Below are positions 8,695 to 14,997 of a stretch of DNA of 64,000 nucleotides, one piece after another. The translations under genes and the position numbers were made by a program. The notes below the pieces were generated by a model, which saw nothing but the letters and a program-made list of their open reading frames with translations, ran no database searches and had not been told where the DNA came from. The first letter of the stretch is position 1. Each line of letters starts with the position of its first letter. Source of the stretch: Streptomyces sp. NBC_00539 (GTDB taxonomy: Bacteria > Actinomycetota > Actinomycetes > Streptomycetales > Streptomycetaceae); the NCBI RefSeq assembly GCF_036346105.1, contig NZ_CP107811.1:1550001-1614000 (forward strand), read 5' to 3'.

Positions 8695-9465
8695 GTGCTC
8701 ACGAAGCTCCTGCCGGCGGGCGTCGCCACCGCCGAGGCCACCGCCGACCCGGCCGAAGTCTTCCTCTACCCGGAGGAGGAGAACCTGATCCGCAACGCCG
8801 TACCTAAGCGGCGGCTGGAGTTCGCCACCGTCCGCTGGTGCGCCCGCCGGGCGATGGACTCCCTCGGGCTGCCGGCGGCTCCGGTGGTGCCGGGCCGGCG
8901 CGGTGCCCCGCAGTGGGCGCCCTCGGTCGTCGGGTCCATGACCCACTGCGCGGGGTTCCGCGGGGTGGCCCTCGCCCGCTCGGCGCAGTTCGCGGCCGTG
9001 GGCATCGACGCGGAGACGAACACCGCCCTGCCCGCCGGGGTGCTGGAGTCGATCGCGCTGCCCCGGGAACTGCGCTGGACCCGGGAGCTGGCGCGGGCCG
9101 TCCCGGAGATCTCCTGGGACCGGCTGTTGTTCAGCATCAAGGAGGCCGTCTACAAGACGTGGTTCCCGCTGACGGGACAGGAACTGGACTTCACCGACGC
9201 CCTGGTGAGCATCGACGCCGCCCAGGAGACGTTCCGGGCGCGGCTGCTGCCGGACCCCGCGACCCTCTCGACGGCCGGGCCGCACGCGTTCAGCGGCCGC
9301 TGGTCCGCGGTGGACGGCGTGCTGCTCAGCGCGATCGCCGTACCTGCCGCCAGGCCCGTCGCCGCGGCCTCACGGCCCCTCGCTTCGGGCGCCCGGCCCC
9401 TCGCCGCGGGCGCCCCGCAACGACGAAGCGCCCCCCGCTTCTGCCCTGCGGGGAGCGCTTGCTGA
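8695..9465 (+). CDS. 4'-phosphopantetheinyl transferase, PptT/EntD type
   Basis: A protein of 256 aa that would transfer the phosphopantetheine arm of coenzyme A to carrier-protein serines. Signature motifs are VVGSMTHCAGF (79-88), VGIDAE (102-107, metal ligands D105 and E107) and FSIKEAVYKTWFPLTG (146-161, K149, E150, K154), with the pattern of mycobacterial PptT and enterobacterial EntD. The GTG at 8695 has an AGAGGGA site at proper spacing; an in-frame extension to 8545 lacks support. The C-terminus carries an Ala/Arg/Pro-rich tail of about 38 residues beyond the normal domain end, which is unusual. It is one of two PPTases of different classes in this window. Confidence 0.9.
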   Translation: MLTKLLPAGVATAEATADPAEVFLYPEEENLIRNAVPKRRLEFATVRWCARRAMDSLGLPAAPVVPGRRGAPQWAPSVVGSMTHCAGFRGVALARSAQFAAVGIDAETNTALPAGVLESIALPRELRWTRELARAVPEISWDRLLFSIKEAVYKTWFPLTGQELDFTDALVSIDAAQETFRARLLPDPATLSTAGPHAFSGRWSAVDGVLLSAIAVPAARPVAAASRPLASGARPLAAGAPQRRSAPRFCPAGSAC

Positions 9466-9491
9466 CGAGGGTCGCCGGCGGCGGTGCGGGG

Positions 9492-9683
9492 TTAACCCCA
9501 GCGGTCGTCCTCGGGTACCTGCGGGGCGCCGGTGATACCGCTGTTCCCCGCGATCGTGACCGACAGGTTTAACGCGTTCACCACGACGGACCCGGACATG
9601 AACTGCGCCCCCATGACGGCCAGGACTATACCCGCGAGTACGGTCAAGCACATGGCAGAGAATTTGCCCGAAATTACCCTCAC
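9492..9683 (-). CDS. Small single-pass membrane or secreted peptide (63 aa)
   Basis: A 63-residue frame starting with GTG at 9683 just behind a near-perfect GGGGGAAGG ribosome site. It encodes a basic N-terminus (VRVISGKFS), one hydrophobic segment (about residues 10-28, LTVLAGIVLAVMGAQF) and a hydrophilic acidic C-terminus ending PQVPEDDRWG. I do not recognise the family. Codon 38 (bases 9570-9572) is TTA. It is convergent with the PPTase gene and divergent from the LuxR-type regulator at 9856, so the two may share a control region. It could be a membrane partner, a signal precursor or a signal-peptide-bearing peptide; no modification enzyme for a RiPP is adjacent. Confidence 0.6.
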   Translation of the reverse strand: MRVISGKFSAMCLTVLAGIVLAVMGAQFMSGSVVVNALNLSVTIAGNSGITGAPQVPEDDRWG

Positions 9684-9855
9684 GCCTTCCCCCAGTTGAA
9701 GATCAGGTTCCGAGCACCCGCACCTGTCCGAATTTTCCGGCTTTGGTGACCCCGGGTGATGCGAATAGAGTGCTCGACATCGATCATTCCCGCCAAGGGG
9801 CCGACGCTGGCGTAAAGTTACGTGGCAGCAATTACATCGATCAGTGGGGGCTGAG
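9684..9855. promoter_or_regulatory. Divergent control region with CATCGATCA direct repeats
   Basis: The 172 bases between the small peptide gene and the LuxR-type gene are less GC-rich than their surroundings. The nonamer CATCGATCA occurs at 9778-9786 and again at 9835-9843, 57 bases apart, each with a palindromic ATCGAT core. The ribosome site GGGGG (9846-9850) precedes the ATG at 9856. The repeats are plausible operator half-sites, but no binding protein can be assigned. Confidence 0.45.
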
Positions 9856-10893
9856 ATGTTCACAGGGGAGGGACCGGATTCAGGCTTCGCAGAGCTGGAC
9901 GACGTCAGCGCCACCGCGTACGGGCTGGCCGTCGAGTCCGGCCGCTTCGTACGCGAACAGGTCGCCGAGCAGTTGTCCCTGACGCCCGAGGAGATCGACC
10001 GGGTCGAGCGCGTACTGCGCGGCGTGCGCCTGCTGCAGTCGATGCCGGGGAACCCCGCCGAACTCACCCCCGTCACTCCCGACGTGGCCGCCGCTTCCCT
10101 GGTGGCGCCCGCCGAGCGACAGATCCGCGACCTCCAGCAGGCGGTCACCGACGTACGCGCCAAGCTCCTGTCGCTGACCCCCCTCTACTTCGAGGGCCGC
10201 AGGCTGCGCAACCGGCTCGAGGCCTTCGACATCATCACGGACGTCTCGCGGATCCAGGCGATGCTCGACCACCTGAGCCAGAACTGCAAGAGCGAGCTGC
10301 TCACGGTGCAGCCAGGTGGCGCGCGGCCGGCCGATCTCCTCGACCAGGCCCGGGAGTCGGCCCTGTCCACCCTGGCCCGCGGGGTGCAGATCCGCACGAT
10401 CTACCAGCACACGGCCCGCAACGACCTGCCCACCCGCTCCTACGTCCGCGACGTGACCCGGCATGGCGCCGAGATCCGTACCGCCGACGAAGTGATCGAC
10501 CGGCTGATCATCTACGACCGGGAGGTCGCCTTCCTGCCTGAACGTTCCTCCGTGGGCTGCGCTCCGGGCGCGGCGATCGTCCGCGAGCCGACGCTCGTGG
10601 CGTTCCTGTGCTCCGTCTTCGAGTACCTCTGGGACGGCGCGTCGGTCTACGTGGTGGAGTCCCAGCGGTCCACCGCCTCCTCCGACGAGCTGAGGTGGTC
10701 GATCATCCGGCTGATGGCGAAGGGGTACAAGGACGAGATGGTCGCCCGCCGGCTCGGCATGTCGGTACGCACCTGCCGGCGCCACATCGCCGACATCACC
10801 GAGGAACTGGAGGCGACGAGCCGCTTCCAGGCCGGCTACAACGCGGCCCGCCAGGAGATGCTCTCCGGCGATTCGGCCCCCTCGCCCGGCTGA
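9856..10893 (+). CDS. LuxR-type helix-turn-helix regulator with N-terminal sensor region
   Basis: A protein of 345 aa. The N-terminal third is helical (AYGLAVESGRFVREQVAEQL..., LTPEEIDRVERVLRGV). The middle resembles the TrmB/phospholipase-D-like region found in stand-alone Streptomyces LuxR regulators (ARESALSTLARGVQIRTIYQHTARND...RTADEVIDRLIIYDREVAFLP). The C-terminus is a LuxR-like helix-turn-helix (IIRLMAKGYKDEMVARRLGMSVRTCRRHIADITEEL). ATG at 9856 was chosen over the in-frame GTG at 9844 because GGGGG sits at the right distance. Divergence from the bldA-codon peptide gene suggests the pair is co-regulated. The effector and targets are unknown. Confidence 0.8.
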   Translation: MFTGEGPDSGFAELDDVSATAYGLAVESGRFVREQVAEQLSLTPEEIDRVERVLRGVRLLQSMPGNPAELTPVTPDVAAASLVAPAERQIRDLQQAVTDVRAKLLSLTPLYFEGRRLRNRLEAFDIITDVSRIQAMLDHLSQNCKSELLTVQPGGARPADLLDQARESALSTLARGVQIRTIYQHTARNDLPTRSYVRDVTRHGAEIRTADEVIDRLIIYDREVAFLPERSSVGCAPGAAIVREPTLVAFLCSVFEYLWDGASVYVVESQRSTASSDELRWSIIRLMAKGYKDEMVARRLGMSVRTCRRHIADITEELEATSRFQAGYNAARQEMLSGDSAPSPG

Positions 10894-10903
10894 TCGTGCG
10901 CGC

Positions 10904-10926
10904 GCCGGGGCGGGACGCGCCCCGGC
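10904..10926. terminator. Bidirectional hairpin between convergent genes
   Basis: Arms GCCGGGGCG (10904-10912) and CGCCCCGGC (10918-10926) pair perfectly around a five-base loop. The hairpin sits exactly between the stops of the LuxR-type gene (plus) and the Sfp-type PPTase gene (minus). Confidence 0.65.
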
Positions 10927-10934
10927 CGGACCGG

Positions 10935-11789
10935 TCACCAGCCCGTGTCCCCGTCGAGCGCCTCCGTGATGGCGTCCACGCAGTCCTGGTCGAGCATCGT
11001 CGTCACGTGGGCGTCCTGGAGCCGGCCGAAGCCCGCGTCGTACACGGCGGCGCTGACGACGTAGCCGCCGTCGAGCGGGAAGGTACGGAAGATCCACTCG
11101 TCCCCGGTGCCCGCCGTGCCGTCCGGCCGCTGGACGCGTACCGGCCTGCCGTCCGGGCCGAAGCCGAACTCGGTGAACCGGAACTGCATTCCCTGCCCGA
11201 TGGCCTTGCTGTACGCCTCCTTGAGGGTCCACAGCCGCACCAGCGCGCCGTTGCGTTCCGCTTCCGGCATGCCCGACAGCAGCACCGACTCGTAGGGCGT
11301 GCAGATGTGGCGGCCGAGTCCGCCGCTGTACATCTCCCGGTCGGCCCGTTCCGCGTCGACGCCGATCAGGCCGCAGGTCGTCAGGCCGACGAGCAGCAGG
11401 TCCTCGGTGTGGCTGAGGCTGATGTCGATCTGGTCGCAGCCGCGCAGGTACGGGCGGCCGGTCGGCCCGTACGCCAGTTCCAGGTCGGCGGGATCACTGG
11501 CGAGCACCGCTCCCGCCGCGTGCTTGAGGAGCATCCGGGAGGCGATGTAGCGGTTGCGGACATCGGCGTGCGTCAGGTCCAGGAAGCGCGTCCAGTCGCG
11601 GCCGAGCAGCTCGCGCAGCCCGTCGCCGGACGGCAGGCCCGGTTCCAGGTCCCTGAGCCACGCGTAGATCAGGGCGGTTCCGTGGGTGGCGAGGTCCTCC
11701 CGGACCCGGTCCCATGACGTGCCCCCGGGAGCGACCGCCACGGGCTCGCCGAGCGGGGGGCCGAGCGTGGGACTGCCCGGGGCGGTCAT
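10935..11789 (-). CDS. 4'-phosphopantetheinyl transferase, Sfp type
   Basis: A protein of 284 aa, the last gene of the FAAL-to-PPTase operon. Motifs are GPTGRPYL (108-115), ISLSHTEDLLLVG (123-135), GVDAERADREMYS (143-155, metal ligands D145 and E147) and LWTLKEAYSKAIGQG (186-200, K190, E191, K195). The spacing is that of the broad-range Sfp/Svp class used in secondary metabolism. The start codon shares a base with the stop of the preceding ACP gene (TGATG), so the enzyme is made together with the carrier proteins it most likely activates. The C-terminal 60 residues or so are less conserved but keep the beta-rich end of the family. Confidence 0.92.
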   Translation of the reverse strand: MTAPGSPTLGPPLGEPVAVAPGGTSWDRVREDLATHGTALIYAWLRDLEPGLPSGDGLRELLGRDWTRFLDLTHADVRNRYIASRMLLKHAAGAVLASDPADLELAYGPTGRPYLRGCDQIDISLSHTEDLLLVGLTTCGLIGVDAERADREMYSGGLGRHICTPYESVLLSGMPEAERNGALVRLWTLKEAYSKAIGQGMQFRFTEFGFGPDGRPVRVQRPDGTAGTGDEWIFRTFPLDGGYVVSAAVYDAGFGRLQDAHVTTMLDQDCVDAITEALDGDTGW

Positions 11790-12025
11790 CAGCGGTACTC
11801 CTTCACGAGGGTGTGGATGTCGCGCAGGCTGCGCGCCTCCATCAGGCGGTGCACCGGGACGCGGTGGCCCGACTCCTCGAGGAGCGCCACCAGCCGGAGC
11901 AGGTTGAGGGAATCCCAGCCGGGCAGGTCCACCAGTGCGGTGTCGGCGCCCGCCGGGCCGGGGAGGTCCAGGCCGAGGTCGTCGCGGACCGTCCGGAGGA
12001 ACACGTCGACGTTATCGAGACTCAT
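11789..12025 (-). CDS. Discrete acyl carrier protein (glyceryl-ACP type by context)
   Basis: A 78-aa carrier protein with the phosphopantetheine attachment serine in LPGWDSLNLLRLV. It is placed directly after an FkbH-like gene, overlapping it by 14 bases, and before the Sfp-type PPTase (TGATG overlap). In tetronate clusters the ACP following FkbH receives the 3-carbon glyceryl unit from 1,3-bisphosphoglycerate; I infer that role here from gene order. Within the cell it would be a cytoplasmic shuttle between the FkbH-like loader and the KSIII-like enzyme. Confidence 0.88.
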   Translation of the reverse strand: MSLDNVDVFLRTVRDDLGLDLPGPAGADTALVDLPGWDSLNLLRLVALLEESGHRVPVHRLMEARSLRDIHTLVKEYR

Positions 12026-13955
12026 CCGCCGGCCTTCTCCCCAGGGTCGCGGTGACGCGCACGTGCCCGGGGACGTCCGGCACCCGCGTCAGATCATGGT
12101 GGAACTCCACCGAAATGTCCTCGCGCCCTGCTGGAGCAGCCCGCTCCGTGAACCCGCAGGAGGGGTAGAAGTCGCGGACGCGGTGGTTGCGTGCGGTGGG
12201 TACGTAGCGGGCGGTCACGGCGGACAGCCCGAGATCGCGGGCGTGGGCCAGCAGCACCGCCAGGACGGCCCGTTCGATGTCGCGGCCGAGCACGCGGCAG
12301 CTGAGCCACATGCCGTCCAGCCGCAGCGTCCCCGCCCCGAAGGTGCCGAGCACGGCCGCGACGAGGCCGTTGGCCCCGAACCGGTCCGCGGTGCGGGCGG
12401 CGAGCAGCAGCCTGGCCGGGTCGGCGGCCAGCGCCACCAGCTCCGGCTCGAGGTGGCCGCCGCCGGTGAGGTTGAACTGGTTGGTGCGCAGGCTCAGCTG
12501 GGACAGGCGTGCGTACTCGTGGGCGCGGGGCGGCCCGAGGTCGAGGGCGACCTCCAGCGCCCGCAGGAACTCCTCGTGGGAGGTGCCGGCGTGGAGCAGC
12601 GCCCGGCGCTCGCGTTGGCGGTGGTACTCGCCGGTCCGGGCCCGGTCCTCGTCGGTGAGCCGCAGGGTGTCGAACCAGCCGTCGGCGAGCAGCCGGGTCA
12701 CGTGCAGCGCCGGTTCGTCGTCGAGGGGCACGACGGCCACCCCGGGCGCGCCCTGGCGTACGCGGGCCCGTTCGGCCGGTGAGTCGTCGGCGAAGACGAG
12801 CGCGTCGGGGCCGAGGTCCAGCGCTCGTGCGATGTCGAGGAGGTTGCCGTCCTTGGGCTGCCAGTTGGCGTTGATCCGGACGAAGTCCTGCTCGCGCAGC
12901 GTCATGTCCGGGTGGGTGCGCAGGGTCTCCAGGACCGGTTCCTCGTCGTTCTTGCTGCTGACGGCGAGCAGCACGCCCTGGGAGGCGAGTTGGCGCACGC
13001 ACCTCTGGAAGGCCCCGAAGGCTTCGCCGCGCAGGGTGCCGGCGGCGGCGATGCCGTCGGGCCCGTCCTCGCCGAGCACTCCGTCCCACAGGGTGTGGTC
13101 GAGGTCGAGCACCAGGCACTTGCGGACGGGCCCGCGGACGGCGCGCGCCAGGTGGGCGACCTCGCGGGCGTACGCGGCGAGGAGTCCCGCGCCGAGCCGC
13201 ACCTTGCCGTAGCGCTCCAGGCGGGGGTCGGTGACGGGGCCGCCGTCGCCCACGAGGGGTTCGAGGTCGATCACCACGAGCCGGGCGGCGGACTCGGTCA
13301 GGCGCAGCAGCCGGGCGTTGAACTCCCGCCAGACCGCGCCGAGCCGGGCCCGGGAGCGGTGGTCCACCAGCTGCCGGCTGGAGGAGCGGGGCAGCGGGAG
13401 CGTGTTGAGCACGAGCGTGCCGGGGACGGCGTCGGCGAGTGCGGCGCACCGGGACAGCACCTCCTCGCCGGCCGCCTCCACGTCCTCGGGCCGCCACACC
13501 GCCGGGACCTGCGCGAACAGGGTCTCGGCGTCGAGCAGGCACAGGGTGAGGTCGGGGGCGGGGGTGCGCAGCGGGCTGCGGGGGTCGGTGAGGTCGCGCA
13601 GGTACGTGCCGTACTCCCCCACCACCGGCCGCAGCAGCATGCCGTGGCGCGCCAGTTCGCCCGTGAGCGGGTCGATGACGTGGCCGACCGTGGACTGGCC
13701 GGTGACGGCCACCGTGACGACGGGGGTGTGCGGGTGGTGTGCCAGTACGGCGTCGGGGTCGACCCGGGCGAGCAGGCGGCCGGCCTTCGCCGGGTCCGCC
13801 GCGGCGCCGGTGCCGTGGGAGCCGCCGGTGCCGTGCAGGCCGCCGGTGCCGCTCTGGTCGGTGTCCTGCGCGAGGAGCGCCGGCACCTGGTCGTAGGCCT
13901 TCTCCACGAGTCCCCGCGCGTGCAGTTCGCGCAGGCGGTCCAGTGCGTTGGTCAT
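12012..13955 (-). CDS. FkbH-like HAD-IIIC glyceryl loader with C-terminal GNAT-like domain
   Basis: A protein of 647 aa of the FkbH family. The HAD motif LVLDLDHTLWDGVLG (about residues 282-296; the two Asp of DxDxT are the nucleophile and the acid/base) is intact, followed by VSSKNDEEPV and VFADDSPAERARV, the later HAD motifs. The last 160 residues or so resemble an acetyltransferase fold (ARYVPTARNHRVRDFYPSCGF). The family dephosphorylates 1,3-bisphosphoglycerate and loads glycerate on an ACP; some members feed methoxymalonyl-ACP pathways and others tetronates. None of the usual methoxymalonyl partners (FkbI, J, K, G) are adjacent, while a KSIII gene is, which favours a tetronate or glycerate role. 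It starts seven bases after the KSIII stop. Confidence 0.9.
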   Translation of the reverse strand: MTNALDRLRELHARGLVEKAYDQVPALLAQDTDQSGTGGLHGTGGSHGTGAAADPAKAGRLLARVDPDAVLAHHPHTPVVTVAVTGQSTVGHVIDPLTGELARHGMLLRPVVGEYGTYLRDLTDPRSPLRTPAPDLTLCLLDAETLFAQVPAVWRPEDVEAAGEEVLSRCAALADAVPGTLVLNTLPLPRSSSRQLVDHRSRARLGAVWREFNARLLRLTESAARLVVIDLEPLVGDGGPVTDPRLERYGKVRLGAGLLAAYAREVAHLARAVRGPVRKCLVLDLDHTLWDGVLGEDGPDGIAAAGTLRGEAFGAFQRCVRQLASQGVLLAVSSKNDEEPVLETLRTHPDMTLREQDFVRINANWQPKDGNLLDIARALDLGPDALVFADDSPAERARVRQGAPGVAVVPLDDEPALHVTRLLADGWFDTLRLTDEDRARTGEYHRQRERRALLHAGTSHEEFLRALEVALDLGPPRAHEYARLSQLSLRTNQFNLTGGGHLEPELVALAADPARLLLAARTADRFGANGLVAAVLGTFGAGTLRLDGMWLSCRVLGRDIERAVLAVLLAHARDLGLSAVTARYVPTARNHRVRDFYPSCGFTERAAPAGREDISVEFHHDLTRVPDVPGHVRVTATLGRRPADESR

Positions 13956-13962
13956 CGGTGCC

Positions 13963-14997
13963 TCACACCTTCTCCAGGGCGAGCCCGGCGCGGAACCACC
14001 GGCTGGATTCCACGCACAGGGCGAGCGCCCGCGTCCCCGTGGTGAACTGCGGGAGCAGCCGGTCCAGTTGGTGGAACGGCAGGGCGTTGCCCGTGTTGCC
14101 GGTCTCGGAGACGCAGGAGACCTCCCGGGCGGAGGTGGCCGGCAGCCGTTCCACGATCCTGGCGGTCATCCGCCCGGACAGCTGGGGCGGCAGCAGGAAG
14201 CCGATGTCGTCGAGGTTCCAGCCGAGGCCTCCGAGGAGCTCCCAGAGGATCTCGGCGGTGATCGTCGGCACGTGTTCCTCGATCGCCTTGTAGTCCTCGG
14301 CGAGCATCCGCCGCCCGGAGTGGCGGTCGGTGGTGCCGTACCAGTCCAGCAGCTGACCGGGCGCACGCCCCTGTCCGGTCCAGGAGTTGAGCACGGCCCG
14401 TACGGCGACGCGCTCGCCCTCGGGTTCGTCCGTGAGGACCGCGGCGCCCGCCCCGTCCCCGAACAGGACGTAGTTGACCAGTTCCTCGCGCGGCATCCGG
14501 GCCGCATCGGGGGTGGCCGACAGGAACCGGTGGGTGACGTCCCCGCCGACGACCAGGCCGGCCCGGCGTCCGCCACGGACGAGGGTACGGCCGAGGTCGA
14601 GGGCCTGGATCGCACCGGAGCAGCCCGCCTGGATCTGGAAGACCGGCAGGTGGCCGAGGCCCAGCCGGTCGGCGACCTCACTGGCGGTGGTGGGCAGGAG
14701 GGTGTCGGGGGTGGCGGTCGCGAGGATCAGGAACTCGATGTCGGCGGGGCCGAGTCCGCTGCCGTCGACGGCCTGTGCGGCGGCTTCGGCGCACAGGTCG
14801 GCGAGGGTGCCGCGGACCTCCCCGGTGGCCGGGTCCCAGCCGAAGTGGCGGGTCTTGGTGCCGACGAAGAGGTCGATCCACTCCTCGCCGACTCCCAGCA
14901 GGGCGGCCAGGGCGGTGTTGTCCACGGGGGCCCCGGGCAGCGCGGTGCCGGTCGCGGCGAGGTAGACGGTGCCGCGCTCGGCGGCCGTCGCGCTCAT
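13963..14997 (-). CDS. KSIII (FabH)-like ketosynthase with altered active site
   Basis: A protein of 344 aa of the 3-oxoacyl-ACP synthase III family. The nucleophilic cysteine is present (QAGCSGAIQAL, about residue 128) and the late Asn region is present (GNTGNALP, about 302). The usual PHQAN motif carrying the catalytic His reads LPPQLSGRM (about 269), so the His is not at its normal place. Such KSIII-like proteins in tetronate clusters (RkD, AbyA1) join glyceryl-ACP to a beta-ketoacyl thioester and close the ring, and others act as acyltransferases. The gene overlaps the KS-AT-ACP gene upstream (ATGA) and is followed by FkbH and ACP, the AbyA1-A2-A3 order. Confidence 0.88.
   Translation of the reverse strand: MSATAAERGTVYLAATGTALPGAPVDNTALAALLGVGEEWIDLFVGTKTRHFGWDPATGEVRGTLADLCAEAAAQAVDGSGLGPADIEFLILATATPDTLLPTTASEVADRLGLGHLPVFQIQAGCSGAIQALDLGRTLVRGGRRAGLVVGGDVTHRFLSATPDAARMPREELVNYVLFGDGAGAAVLTDEPEGERVAVRAVLNSWTGQGRAPGQLLDWYGTTDRHSGRRMLAEDYKAIEEHVPTITAEILWELLGGLGWNLDDIGFLLPPQLSGRMTARIVERLPATSAREVSCVSETGNTGNALPFHQLDRLLPQFTTGTRALALCVESSRWFRAGLALEKV

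Noticed and set aside
9492-9683. Small peptide as a lanthipeptide or other RiPP precursor
   Set aside because: There is no modification enzyme next to it, and the C-terminus lacks Cys and a Ser/Thr/Cys-rich core; a membrane or signal peptide is the simpler view.
12012-13955. FkbH as part of a methoxymalonyl-ACP pathway
   Set aside because: The usual partners (two dehydrogenases and an O-methyltransferase) are not adjacent, and all PKS AT domains in view have malonyl-type motifs.
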